From the NCBI RefSeq assembly GCF_900100655.1, contig NZ_FNCE01000001.1, positions 1-64,000 of the forward strand: a stretch of DNA of 64,000 nt. The letters run 5' to 3'. Every line of letters begins with the position of its first letter. Position 1 is the first letter of the stretch. Origin of the DNA: Limimonas halophila. GTDB lineage: Bacteria > Pseudomonadota > Alphaproteobacteria > Kiloniellales > Rhodovibrionaceae. Under the pieces are notes generated by a model that made no database searches, was not told the origin of the DNA, and saw only the letters and a program-made list of their open reading frames with translations. Of the stretch, positions 38,295 to 50,349 are shown one piece after another. The translations under genes and the position numbers were made by a program.

Positions 38295-38435
38295 TTAGAG
38301 CATCGTGCGTGAGATCGTGTTTGCCGAGCACACCGGCGACCTTATGTTAACTTCGTATTTTTCCTGTGCGAGCAGCTTCACGCACGAGCAAGCTGAATCA
38401 CGCGCGTGATTCAGCTTTACGGCGATCTGCTCTAA
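38295..38435. mobile_element. MITE-like palindromic element
   Basis: A 141-base segment bounded by inverted ends TTAGAGCA (38295-38302) and TGCTCTAA (38428-38435). Inside is a perfect 28-bp palindrome at 38390-38417 with arms AAGCTGAATCACGC / GCGTGATTCAGCTT, and an AT-rich stretch. It has no coding capacity. Its right end overlaps the stop codon of mdoH (38432-38434). TTAGAGCA-ended small palindromic repeats are familiar in Rhizobiales genomes; membership in such a family is inferred. Confidence 0.6.
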
Positions 38436-40234
38436 TCCGCCCGCGAGGCCGGCGCCGGAATGGCCGGCGATGCGCCGGGGGTGCGCCGGCGCGGGTCAGG
38501 GGCGGGCGCGACGGGCTTCATGCCGCGTTCCTCCGGCGTCGCCCACAGGCCCAGGCGCCGCACCAGCGCGCCGGCCGCCGGGTGCGCGGTGGCCCACGCG
38601 AACAGCGGCGACACCACCAGCGGGATCAGCACGGGCGCGGCCCACGGCAGCACCGCGGGCGCGTGAACGGCGAGCGCCCAGGCCGTCGCGCCGCCGATGG
38701 CGACCTGCGGCCACAAGCCCCGCACGGCGCGGCCGAGCGGCACGCGCTGCGCATCGCGCGTCTGCGCCGTCCAGGTGAGCTTGCGCCCGAACGGCAGCCC
38801 GGCGATGAAGATGGTGACGGACAGCATCACCACGGGCGCCAGGAAGACCGAGAGCGCCAGCTCGCTCAGCGCCCCCGCGACCACCGCCAGCACGCCGCCC
38901 TGCCCGCGCCGCCGCTCGCCGTTCAGCAGAGTGTGCAGCGTGCCGAAGACCTTGGGCGCGAAGGTGATCCCGAGCATCCCGGCGAACAGCCCGATGCCGA
39001 CGGCCTTCGCCGTGTCGTCCCTCAGCGCGAAGCCGTCGCCGGCGCCCAGAGCTGCCGCCAGCCCGAAGCCCATGAAGGCGAACCAGGCGGGCGCGGCCGT
39101 GTACATCATCACGGCCATCGCCATCTGCAGCCGCCCCATGGCGCGGAAGCCGCGGCGGCCGAGCAGCTTGAGGTATTGCAGGTTCCCGAGCGCCCAGCGC
39201 AGCTCGCGCTTCACGAAGTCGAAGAGGGTGGGCGGCATGGCTTCCAGGCTGCCGTCCTCGATCGGCAGAAGGCGCACGGCGTGGCCGTGGGCGCGCATGC
39301 GTGCGGCTTCCACCTGATCGTGGCTGAGGATCGCCCCGGCCAGCGGCGAGCGCCCGCGCAGGCGCGGCAGCCCACAGGCTTCGCGGAAGGGCGCCATGCG
39401 GATGACGGCGTTGTGGCCCCAGTACGGCCCGGCGTCGCCCTGCCACCACGCGGCGCCGACACTGTGGACGAACATGCCCTGGCGCATGCCGAACTGCAGC
39501 GAACGGGCGAAGACGCTCTCCGCCGGGGCGCCCACGGCGAGCGGCTGCAGGATGCCGATCTTTGGCCGGGCGGCCATGACGCGCATCAGCCGGTCCACGG
39601 CGCGCGGCGTCATGGCGCTGTCGGCGTCCAGCACCAGCATGTAGGCGAAGCGCTCGCCGTGGTTGGTGACGAAGTCCCAGAGGTTGCCGGCCTTGAAGCC
39701 CTCGGGCTCGGGCCGGTGGCGGTAGTGGATGCGCGCCGGCCCCGGCGTCTCGCGCCGCCACGCGGCCACCTGGGCTTCCTCGGCGGCCAGGATCTCGGGG
39801 TCGTCGCTGTCCGAGAGCAGCCAGACCTCGCAGTGCTCGCCCAGCCCGAGCGCGTCCAGCCCGTCCAGCAGGCCGCGCAAGGTGCGCACCGCCGGCTCGA
39901 CCGCCTCGTTGCGCACGGGCATGACGATGGCGAGCCGCCCGTCCCAGGTTTCGCCGCGGTCGTATGCGAAGGGCGCGACCGTGCGCAGCGGGTCGCGGCA
40001 CACCGCCAGGATCGCCGTGCCCAGGGCGGCGTTCCAGAAGCCCGTGACGACCATGGGGATCGCCAGGCCGAAGCAGGCCAGCATCGCCGCGCCCTGGAGG
40101 CCCATCCCGGTGCCGCCGAGCAGGTGCGCCATCGTCGCCATCGCGCCCAGCCACGTGCCGCCGGCGAGCAGCAGGAAAACGGCGCGCGGTAGCGTCTGGG
40201 GGCGTCCGGTGTCGACGGCGGCGCGGTCGGGCAT
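38432..40234 (-). CDS. mdoH: Glucans biosynthesis glucosyltransferase H
   Basis: A 600-residue inner-membrane glycosyltransferase (GT2) that polymerises UDP-glucose into osmoregulated periplasmic glucans. About six to seven membrane helices flank a cytoplasmic catalytic core with 'VMPVRNEAVEP', the 'LVLDADSAM' aspartates and the 'RELRWALGNLQYLKLLG' (Q/RxxRW) block. Length is slightly short for the family but the core is complete. ATG 40234 follows AAGGAGTGCC. The mdoG partner is not in the window. The stop lies inside a palindromic element. Confidence 0.93.
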   Translation of the reverse strand: MPDRAAVDTGRPQTLPRAVFLLLAGGTWLGAMATMAHLLGGTGMGLQGAAMLACFGLAIPMVVTGFWNAALGTAILAVCRDPLRTVAPFAYDRGETWDGRLAIVMPVRNEAVEPAVRTLRGLLDGLDALGLGEHCEVWLLSDSDDPEILAAEEAQVAAWRRETPGPARIHYRHRPEPEGFKAGNLWDFVTNHGERFAYMLVLDADSAMTPRAVDRLMRVMAARPKIGILQPLAVGAPAESVFARSLQFGMRQGMFVHSVGAAWWQGDAGPYWGHNAVIRMAPFREACGLPRLRGRSPLAGAILSHDQVEAARMRAHGHAVRLLPIEDGSLEAMPPTLFDFVKRELRWALGNLQYLKLLGRRGFRAMGRLQMAMAVMMYTAAPAWFAFMGFGLAAALGAGDGFALRDDTAKAVGIGLFAGMLGITFAPKVFGTLHTLLNGERRRGQGGVLAVVAGALSELALSVFLAPVVMLSVTIFIAGLPFGRKLTWTAQTRDAQRVPLGRAVRGLWPQVAIGGATAWALAVHAPAVLPWAAPVLIPLVVSPLFAWATAHPAAGALVRRLGLWATPEERGMKPVAPAPDPRRRTPGASPAIPAPASRAD

Positions 40235-40431
40235 GGGCAAGGCACTCCTTGTGGCGATCTCGGCCCGCGGGAAGATACGGCCACGGGCGGCGCGGAAAAG
40301 GGCCGGCCGCATCGCGGCCCTACCGTTTGTGGACGGTTTCACGCCGTGCGCGGTGATGTACACTCATCCGGTTGGCAAAGCGCGCCCGGTCGCGGGGCGC
40401 GCGAGCACGAGCGCGTTGAAGAGGGTCACCC

Positions 40432-41034
40432 ATGCGCCGGATTTGTGCCGTTTTTGCGGCCGTTGTCGTCGGGGCGCTGTTTGTCGCGCCAGTGAGCGCC
40501 GAGCCGCGCGAGTACGAGATCGATCCCGAGCACGTCTCGGTCGGCTTCCTGGTCCACCACCTGGGGCTGGCGGACACGCTGGGCATGTTCCGGGAGGTGA
40601 GCGGGTCGTTCACCTACGACCGCGAGACCCAAGAGCTGTCTGACGTGAAGATCGTGGTGCAGACGGACAGCGTCTTCACCAACCACGAGGCGCGTGACGA
40701 GCACCTGCGCGGGCCGGACTTCCTCAACGTGAAGGAATACCCAACGATGACCTTCACGGCGGACGAGGCCGAGCCCACCGGAGACAACACAGGCAAGCTC
40801 CACGGCGAGCTGACGATGCTCGGCACGACCAAGCCGCTGACGCTGGACGTGACCTACGAGGGCGGGCGCAAATACCCCTTCGGCGACGGCCACTATGCCA
40901 TCGGCATTTCGGCGCGCGGCACGCTCCACCGCAGCGACCACGGCATGACCTATGCGGTGGAGGACGATCTGGTGGGCGATGCCGTGAAGCTGATCATCGA
41001 GTTCGAGGCCATCCGCCAGCCGGCCAGCGACTGA
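40432..41034 (+). CDS. YceI family periplasmic protein
   Basis: A 200-residue secreted protein: a signal peptide (about 1-22, ending VSA-EP) and a lipocalin-like beta-barrel. 'EYEIDPEHVSVGFLVHHLGL' and 'HLRGPDFLNVKEYPTMTFTA' are YceI signature blocks. The fold binds isoprenoids or other hydrophobic ligands in homologues. It is divergent from mdoH and has its own promoter space of about 200 bases. Confidence 0.93.
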   Translation: MRRICAVFAAVVVGALFVAPVSAEPREYEIDPEHVSVGFLVHHLGLADTLGMFREVSGSFTYDRETQELSDVKIVVQTDSVFTNHEARDEHLRGPDFLNVKEYPTMTFTADEAEPTGDNTGKLHGELTMLGTTKPLTLDVTYEGGRKYPFGDGHYAIGISARGTLHRSDHGMTYAVEDDLVGDAVKLIIEFEAIRQPASD

Positions 41035-41063
41035 TCCGGCTGACGGAGGCCGAGTCGAATCGG

Positions 41064-41315
41064 TCAGCCGCGCTTGCGGCGGGCCTGGGGCAGGCGGCCG
41101 GCCAGGGCCCCGGCGCTCCACCCCAGGTCGCGCAGGGTGTTGCTCAGGCCGTTGAACATCACGCGCTCGCGCGGCTCACCGTCCCGGCGCGCCTCGCTCC
41201 GCGGCGTCCACGTGGGGCCGGCGAAGGCGGTGTTCATCTGGTCGACGATGCTGCCGATCGGCCGCGCGGTGGCGGCGGCGTCGGTTTGTGTGCGAGCGTT
41301 GATGCGGGCGGCCAT
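41064..41315 (-). CDS. Small basic hypothetical protein
   Basis: An 83-residue, Ala/Arg-rich soluble protein (MAARINARTQTDAAATARPI...) ending in a basic tail. No family recognised. It is supported mainly by an excellent GGAGGAGACCG ribosome-binding site before ATG 41315; treat as provisional. Convergent with the YceI gene. Confidence 0.45.
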   Translation of the reverse strand: MAARINARTQTDAAATARPIGSIVDQMNTAFAGPTWTPRSEARRDGEPRERVMFNGLSNTLRDLGWSAGALAGRLPQARRKRG

Positions 41316-41486
41316 CGGTCTCCTCCATCGCGGGCTTGGAACCCGAGATGTGGGGCAGGCCGCCGGGCCTGTGGATCGCAAGCTTTTCGATCCAGGCATG
41401 CAGCCACGTCACACCGCCGCCGGACGCTTTGGCACGTTCACCCGTGGTCGGGTGATGGCGATGTCGCGTGTAACGGGCCCCGGACG

Positions 41487-41533
41487 AAAAAGGCCACCAG
41501 CCGCGCGTCCACGGGGACGGGGCCGGTGGCCTT
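41487..41533 (-). terminator. Terminator of the atp F0 operon
   Basis: Read on the minus strand: AAGGCCACC stem (41525-41533) pairs with GGTGGCCTT (41490-41498), followed by a T-run complementary to the AAAAA at 41487-41491. It lies downstream of atpF. Confidence 0.75.
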
Positions 41534-41569
41534 GATGATGGGGGCAGGTGTGCGCCCGACCGCGCCGGA

Positions 41570-42055
41570 TTAGCTGTGCAGCCGCTTGCCGACGTCCTGA
41601 ATGGCGGCGTCGACCAGCTCGCTGCCGCGCTTGTCCGTCATGTTGTCGCGGCACAGCCGCTCGGTCGCGTTCACGGCGACTTCGGCGATGCGGGCGCGAA
41701 CCTCTTCCAGGGCCTCGCGCTCGGTCTGCTCGATGCGCTGCATCGTCAGGCGCTCGCGGCGGGCGAGCTGTTCCTTCAACTCGGCTTCCGAGCGCTCCCG
41801 CAGGCGCTGCGCCTCGGTGCGGGCGTGCTCGACGATCTCTTCCGCGTCGCGCTTGGCCTCGCGCTGGGTGCGCTTGGCCTCCGCCAGTTCCCGCTGCGCT
41901 TCCTCGCGGAGCTCCTCGGCCTCGCGGATCTGCTGGCGCACGCGTTCGGCGCGCTTGTCCAGCATGCCGAGGGTCGGGCGCAGCCCCCAGTACAGGCCCA
42001 TCGCGAGCAGGATGAGGAACGAGATCAGAACCCAGAATTCGGCGCTCGCCAGCAT
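41570..42055 (-). CDS. atpF: ATP synthase F0 subunit b
   Basis: A 161-residue stator protein: one N-terminal membrane helix (about residues 6-25) and a long charged coiled coil that reaches the F1 delta subunit. It forms a heterodimer with b'. Its ATG overlaps the last base of the b' gene, so the pair is translated together. No F1 genes (delta, alpha, gamma, beta, epsilon) lie in the window, normal for alphaproteobacteria. Confidence 0.95.
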   Translation of the reverse strand: MLASAEFWVLISFLILLAMGLYWGLRPTLGMLDKRAERVRQQIREAEELREEAQRELAEAKRTQREAKRDAEEIVEHARTEAQRLRERSEAELKEQLARRERLTMQRIEQTEREALEEVRARIAEVAVNATERLCRDNMTDKRGSELVDAAIQDVGKRLHS

Positions 42056-42546
42056 CAGCCCGCCCTCTCAACAGAGCTCTGGACCGCCTTCTTGGCGTGG
42101 GCGTCGCCCACGTTGCTGCCGATCAGCCGCGAGGTGGCGTCCTGCGCCAGCCCGGCCGCGACATCCTCGACGTTCTCCAGGGCCTCGGCCTTGGCGCGCT
42201 CGATGCGCTCCTCGGCCTCCTGAACCTTTTGCTCGAGCTCCTTGCCGAACTCGGCGTGGCGCTCGGCGTGTTCCTTGCTGATGGCCTCGCTGGTCTCGCG
42301 CAGGAGCTTCTGCGCTTCCCCGCGGGCCTCCCGGAGCTGCTCCTCGTAGGCCTGATTGATCTCGCGGGCCTCGTCGCGAAGGCTCTCGGCCTTGTTCAGA
42401 TCCTCTTGGATCTTGTGCTCGCGGCCCTCGACGATCTCCTGCATGCGCGGCAGCGCGATGCGGCTCATCAGAAGGTACAGCAGCGTGAACGAGATCACCA
42501 GCCAGAAGATCTGGCTCGCGAACCATTCCGGGTTGAACTGGGGCAT
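42055..42546 (-). CDS. atpG: ATP synthase F0 subunit b'
   Basis: A 163-residue second peripheral-stalk protein: membrane helix near residues 12-31 ('FWLVISFTLLYLLMSRIALP'), then a charged helix rich in Glu/Arg. The 'MPQFNPEWFASQIFWL' start is characteristic of b' in alphaproteobacteria and cyanobacteria. It heterodimerises with subunit b, encoded next in the operon. Confidence 0.95.
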   Translation of the reverse strand: MPQFNPEWFASQIFWLVISFTLLYLLMSRIALPRMQEIVEGREHKIQEDLNKAESLRDEAREINQAYEEQLREARGEAQKLLRETSEAISKEHAERHAEFGKELEQKVQEAEERIERAKAEALENVEDVAAGLAQDATSRLIGSNVGDAHAKKAVQSSVERAG

Positions 42547-42726
42547 GGTGACTCCCCGCTACCCTGCCAGGCCGGCTCGCCCGGCCGCTGGGATCGGAAG
42601 GAAACCGCCCGAGCCGGGCTGACACGCGCCACGCGCCGCAGAGGATGTCCCGGCTGCGGCGCGTGGGGTGGCCGGACCCGGCCCGGCGGTCTCGGTCTCG
42701 CGCACGTTTCGTGTTCGCGTGGCTGC

Positions 42727-42954
42727 TTAGAACGCGAACAGGATGATGAGCGCGACGATCAGGGCGTACAGCGCGATGGCTTCCGTGACGGCGAAGCCGA
42801 TCCAGATGGTCGCGCCGATGTCGTTCTTGGCCTGCGGGTTGCGGGCCAGGGCGTCGTAGTAGCTCGCCCACAGATTGCCGACACCGATGCCGGCACCGAT
42901 AACGCCGATCGCAGCGAGCCCGGCGCCGATGAGTTTCGCAGCTTCAATCTCCAT
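42727..42954 (-). CDS. atpE: ATP synthase F0 subunit c
   Basis: A 75-residue, two-helix proteolipid that forms the rotor ring. The polar loop is 'ALARNPQA', and the ion-carrying Glu58 sits in 'FAVTEAIALYALI'. No sodium-binding Gln/Thr pattern is seen, so it is a proton-driven ring. The segment of about 180 bases to b' (42547-42726) holds only GC-rich hairpins and probably a processing or attenuation site that boosts c-subunit output. Confidence 0.97.
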   Translation of the reverse strand: MEIEAAKLIGAGLAAIGVIGAGIGVGNLWASYYDALARNPQAKNDIGATIWIGFAVTEAIALYALIVALIILFAF

Positions 42955-43034
42955 GGCGTTTGTTCCTCATGCTTGACGGATGGAGCCGCGCGGGGCCGGG
43001 CCGCAGGGCCGATCCCGCTCGCTCCGGGTGACGA

Positions 43035-43811
43035 TCAGTGGAGGTGCAGCGCGTCGCCGAGGTAGATGCAGGACAGGATGGCGAAGACATACGCCTGCAA
43101 CACGGCGATCAGGAACTCCAGCGCGGTGACCGCGACCTGCGCGGCCAGGGGAATCACGCCGGCCACGCCCAGCGCGAAGACGAAGCCACCGAGCACCTTC
43201 AGCATCGTGTGGCCGACCAGCATGTTCGCGAACAGACGCAGCGACAGGCTGATGGGCCGCGAGATGTAGGAGATCAGCTCGATCAGCACGAGCAGCGGCG
43301 CGGTCCAGACCGGCGCGCCTTCGGGCATGAAGAACTTGAAGAAGCCCACCCCGTGGCGCGCGAAGCCGATGACTGTGGTGCCGATGAAGACCGCGATCGC
43401 CAGCCCGAAGGTGACGATGATGTGACTGGTGAAGGTGAACGCCCCGGGAATCATGCCCTGCAGGTTGCCGACCAGCAGGAAGGTGAAGAGCGTGAAGACC
43501 AGCGGAAAGTAGGGCCGGCCGTCGCGCCCGGTGGCCTGGTAGAGCATGTTCGCGGTCGCGTCGTAGAGCATCTCCGCGACGGCCTGGACGCGGCCGGGCA
43601 CGTAAGCGCGCCCGCGCGTCGGCAGGGCCATCAGCGCGAAGATGATCGCGACGGCGATGAGCATCCACAGCGACGAGTTGGTGAAGGAGAGATTCAGGTC
43701 GCCGATGTGGATGGGGACGTAGGTCTTGAGCTCGAACTGGCTCAGCGGATGCAGCGAAAGGCCGCCCCCGCTCTCGGCTCCGCCGTTGGTCGCGGCATGC
43801 GCGTCCGCCAC
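43035..43811 (-). CDS. atpB: ATP synthase F0 subunit a
   Basis: A 258-residue inner-membrane stator protein with five to six helices forming the proton half-channels. The essential arginine is in 'ISLSLRLFANMLVGHTML'. The N-terminal 'SGGGLSLHPLSQFELK' is family-like. GTG 43811 was chosen: AGGAGG lies seven bases before it. The frame runs on upstream and includes another GTG at 43817, less well spaced. It follows atpI immediately. Confidence 0.95.
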   Translation of the reverse strand: MADAHAATNGGAESGGGLSLHPLSQFELKTYVPIHIGDLNLSFTNSSLWMLIAVAIIFALMALPTRGRAYVPGRVQAVAEMLYDATANMLYQATGRDGRPYFPLVFTLFTFLLVGNLQGMIPGAFTFTSHIIVTFGLAIAVFIGTTVIGFARHGVGFFKFFMPEGAPVWTAPLLVLIELISYISRPISLSLRLFANMLVGHTMLKVLGGFVFALGVAGVIPLAAQVAVTALEFLIAVLQAYVFAILSCIYLGDALHLH

Positions 43812-43813
43812 GG

Positions 43814-44332
43814 TCACCCCTCCTGGTCGCGCCTGTGATCGAAGCCCCCGCCCTGGGTGTCCGGAGCTTCGGATGATCCCTCGTCGTCGCCGCTCGCCTG
43901 GCCGGCGGGCGAGCCGTCGGCCAGGGGGTCGCCGGTTGCCCGGCCGGCGGGCGACCGGCCCGCGCGGGCGCCGCCGTCCGCCTCTGGGTCGGCGTCGCCC
44001 TGCTGCCGCGCCTTGTCGTAGGCGTTCGCCAGCCGGATGACGTTCATGAAGGCAGCCGTGGCGCCGAGGACGAAGAAGACGATCAGGAACAGCGGCATCG
44101 TCCCGAGCCATTTGTCGAGCCCGAGCCCGATGGCCACGCCCACCGCCAGCGCCGAGACCAACTCGGACACCAGACGGAAGCCGAAGCCGATCCCGCTGCT
44201 GGCCAGATTGCCGCGCTTCCCTCGGGGTCCCCCGTGCTGCCGTTCCTTCGCGGCGGCGATGCGCTTGTCCAGATCCCGCGAGCGGACCGGACCCGTGTCG
44301 GTTCCGTTATCCCGGTCCGGTTTGTGGGACAT
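43814..44332 (-). CDS. atpI: AtpI, ATP synthase assembly protein with acidic tail
   Basis: A 172-residue protein helping assemble the c-ring. Two membrane helices (about residues 52-70 and 77-98) are preceded by a charged N-terminus. A long hydrophilic C-terminal tail of about 60 residues rich in Asp, Glu, Gly and Ala, with SPAG repeats, is unusual for AtpI and not conserved in E. coli. First gene of the atp F0 operon. Confidence 0.88.
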   Translation of the reverse strand: MSHKPDRDNGTDTGPVRSRDLDKRIAAAKERQHGGPRGKRGNLASSGIGFGFRLVSELVSALAVGVAIGLGLDKWLGTMPLFLIVFFVLGATAAFMNVIRLANAYDKARQQGDADPEADGGARAGRSPAGRATGDPLADGSPAGQASGDDEGSSEAPDTQGGGFDHRRDQEG

Positions 44333-44414
44333 GGCGCGTCGCGCCCCCCGGCCGCGCAAGGCGTGGCGGAAAATACGGGCGGCCTTTTGGCGTGTCAAGC
44401 ACGCGCGGCGGCGC

Positions 44415-44436
44415 AAAAATCCCCACAAAACGGGGA
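44415..44436 (-). terminator. Terminator of smc
   Basis: Minus strand: stem TCCCC (44432-44436) / GGGGA (44420-44424) with a seven-base loop, followed by a T-run (complement of AAAAA at 44415-44419). It is 23 bases beyond the smc stop. Confidence 0.75.
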
Positions 44437-44458
44437 CTTGCCCGAAACTTCGGGGGCC

Positions 44459-47926
<3,468 letters not shown>

Positions 47927-47962
47927 GCCGGATTCATCCCTGCCGTGGAAGCGTTCGCGGGT

Positions 47963-48577
47963 TTACTGCGCCGCCTCCAGCGCCTCGACGAACTTGTCGT
48001 AGGGCTGGTTGCCGGCCAGCTTTTCGCCGTCGATCAGGAAGGTGGGCGTCGACTGAATGCCGATTTCCTTCCGCGCCTGAAGCTGCTGCTGAACGATGGA
48101 CTCGGCCTCGGCGTCGTCGTTGACGCAGGACTCGAAGGTGCCCTTGTCCATCCCGGCCATGCCCGCGATGCGGCCGAGCGCCTTCGTCGGCTCCTGTGCG
48201 CGCGCCCACTTGGCCTGGCTGTCGAACATCATCTCCAGCACGGCGAAAAAGCGGTCACCCTCGAAGCAGTTGGCGGCCATGGCCGCGCGCAGCGCCGGCC
48301 GGTCGAGGGGATAGTGCCGGTAGATCAGCTTCGCCTTGCCCGGCTCGATCCAGTTCTCCTTGAGCTTGGGCAGGGTGTCGCGGTGGAAGTGCGCGCAGTG
48401 CGGGCAGGTCAGCGAGGCGAACTCGACAATCGTGATCGGCGCGTCCGGATCGCCCATGACGCGGCCGTGCTCGGCGTGGTTCTGCGCGCTCTGCGCCCGG
48501 GCGGGCTGGCCGGGCGCCAGCGCCAGCGCGGCGAGGAGGGCGAGAACGCTCGCGATCGTCGCGGTGCGAAGCTTCAT
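47963..48577 (-). CDS. DsbA-like thioredoxin-fold protein
   Basis: A 204-residue secreted oxidoreductase. A signal peptide (about 1-29, ending ARA-QS) sends it to the periplasm. The active site is C58-P-H-C61 in 'EFASLTCPHCAHFHRDTLP', and 'GIQSTPTFLIDGEKLAGNQP' carries the cis-proline loop. It may form disulfides (DsbA) or isomerise them (DsbG-like); CPHC favours oxidation. It is the first member of a leftward run with smc. Confidence 0.92.
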   Translation of the reverse strand: MKLRTATIASVLALLAALALAPGQPARAQSAQNHAEHGRVMGDPDAPITIVEFASLTCPHCAHFHRDTLPKLKENWIEPGKAKLIYRHYPLDRPALRAAMAANCFEGDRFFAVLEMMFDSQAKWARAQEPTKALGRIAGMAGMDKGTFESCVNDDAEAESIVQQQLQARKEIGIQSTPTFLIDGEKLAGNQPYDKFVEALEAAQ

Positions 48578-48632
48578 CGTGCATGTCCCCAGGTTCGTGT
48601 CGCGCGCAGGATGCGGGCAGCGGGGGCCGGGA

Positions 48633-49190
48633 TCAATCGCCGCCACCGAGCGTCCGTCCCAGGCGGGCGAGCGCTTCGCGCAGCTCCGGGTCGGCGACGT
48701 GCTCGACCTGCTGCGTGACCCTGCGCTCGGTTTCGGGCGAGGATGTGGCGGCCTCGGCCGTATCCCGCTCGGTGGCCTGCTCGGTTGCGCGGTCTTGGGC
48801 GGCCTTGCGGTCCAGGCGGCCGTCGTGCAGCAGGCGCAGCGAAGCCACCGCCTTGTAACCGAAGAAGGCGTTCACGCGCTCCACCACCAGCGGCTCCTGG
48901 TGCTTCAGGCGCGTGGCGTGCGCGGCGGCGACGCGCAGCTCCAGCGTGCCCTCGCGGCGCTGGTTGCGGTTGGGAAAGCGGATGCCGCGCGGCACGGCCA
49001 TGCGCGCGATGTCCGCGCCCACGACCGAGGGCCATTCCGTCAGCAGGCTGGCCTCGGCGAGGCTGTGCTTGCCCAGCTTGCTGCGGGCGACGCGCTGCAC
49101 TTCCGGGGCCAGAGCGCGCAGCGTCCCGCGGCGGCGATCGTTGACGCCGCGGGCGTTGGCACCATCCTTCGACGACTTGGTATCGGACAT
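48633..49190 (-). CDS. DUF721 (DciA-like) protein
   Basis: A 185-residue protein with the DUF721 block 'TLELRVAAAHATRLKHQEPLV' and 'VNAFFGYKAVASLRLLHDGR'. DUF721 members include DciA, the helper that loads the DnaB helicase in bacteria lacking DnaC; the alphaproteobacterial members are likely DciA homologues, but only homology supports that here. The C-terminal third is acidic and low-complexity. It is divergent from mutY, 22 bases apart. Confidence 0.8.
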   Translation of the reverse strand: MSDTKSSKDGANARGVNDRRRGTLRALAPEVQRVARSKLGKHSLAEASLLTEWPSVVGADIARMAVPRGIRFPNRNQRREGTLELRVAAAHATRLKHQEPLVVERVNAFFGYKAVASLRLLHDGRLDRKAAQDRATEQATERDTAEAATSSPETERRVTQQVEHVADPELREALARLGRTLGGGD

Positions 49191-49212
49191 CGCTGAAAGG
49201 ATACCCCGTCGC

Positions 49213-50343
49213 ATGGCGGACGGCGCAAGCCCGCATTCGGACACGCCCGCGCGGCCCGATACACCAGCGAACCGCGTCCTCGCCTGGTACGACCGCCAGG
49301 GGCGGCGGCTGCCGTGGCGCGCCCCGCCGGGCGTGCGCCCCGACCCGTATCACGTCTGGCTGTCGGAGGTGATGCTCCAGCAGACCAGCGTGCAGGCCGC
49401 CGCGCCCTACTTCCACGACTTCCTGGTGCGCTGGCCCACGGTGCACGACCTCGCCGCCGCACCGCAGGACGCGGTGCTCGCGGCCTGGGCGGGGCTGGGC
49501 TACTACGCGCGCGCCCGCAATCTGCACGCCTGCGCCAGGGTGGTGAGCGAGCAATACGGCGGCGTCTTTCCCGGCACGGAAAAGGAGCTGCGCAAGCTGC
49601 CGGGCATCGGCCCCTACACGGGCGCGGCCATCGCCGCCATCGCCTTCGACCAACCCGCCGCGCCGCTGGACGGCAACCTGGAGCGCGTGGTGGCGCGGCT
49701 GTTCGACGTGCGCGCCGAGCTGCCCGGCGCCAAGGAGACGCTGCGCGAGCACCTGCGGTTCCTGGTGCCCGAGGACCGGCCGGGTGATTTCGCCCAGGGC
49801 ATGATGGATCTGGGCGCGACCATCTGCGTGCCGGCCTCGCCCAAGTGCATGCTGTGCCCGCTGGCCGAGCACTGTGCCGCGCGCGCGGCCGGCACGGCCG
49901 AACGCCTGCCCGCGAAGGCGGCCAAGAAGCCGCGCCCAACCAAGCGCTGCGTCGCCTTCTGGACGGTGCGCGACGACGGCTGCGTGCTTCTGCGCCGCCG
50001 GCCGCAGAAAGGCATGCTCGGGGGCATGCTGGAAGTGCCCTCGACCGACTGGACCGAGGCGGGCTGGGACGCGGACTCGGCGCGACCCCACGCGCCGGCG
50101 AATGCCCAGTGGCGCGAGCTGCCCGGCCGCGTGCGCCACGGCTTCACGCACTTCGCCTTCGAGATCACCGTCTGGGCGGGCGCGGTGCCGGCCGGCACCG
50201 ATCCCGGCGACGGCCAGTGGTGGCCGCTCGACCGCCTCGCCGACGCGGGCCTGCCCACGGCCATGCGCAAGATCGCCGAGCACGCCATCAAGCACGGCGC
50301 GGTGCCCGAGGGCGGGGATTTCGCCGCCATTCGCGCCCGGTAA
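49213..50343 (+). CDS. mutY: Adenine DNA glycosylase MutY
   Basis: A 376-residue base-excision enzyme removing A opposite 8-oxoG. The helix-hairpin-helix domain has catalytic Glu52 ('SEVMLQQTSV') and Asp153 ('PLDGNLERV'), the loop 'LPGIGPYTGAAI' (129-140), and the iron-sulfur cluster Cys205-x6-Cys212-x2-Cys215-x5-Cys221. A C-terminal NUDIX-like domain ('KGMLGGMLEVPSTDW') reads 8-oxoG. Full length. Confidence 0.97.
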   Translation: MADGASPHSDTPARPDTPANRVLAWYDRQGRRLPWRAPPGVRPDPYHVWLSEVMLQQTSVQAAAPYFHDFLVRWPTVHDLAAAPQDAVLAAWAGLGYYARARNLHACARVVSEQYGGVFPGTEKELRKLPGIGPYTGAAIAAIAFDQPAAPLDGNLERVVARLFDVRAELPGAKETLREHLRFLVPEDRPGDFAQGMMDLGATICVPASPKCMLCPLAEHCAARAAGTAERLPAKAAKKPRPTKRCVAFWTVRDDGCVLLRRRPQKGMLGGMLEVPSTDWTEAGWDADSARPHAPANAQWRELPGRVRHGFTHFAFEITVWAGAVPAGTDPGDGQWWPLDRLADAGLPTAMRKIAEHAIKHGAVPEGGDFAAIRAR

Positions 50344-50349
50344 CGGGGA

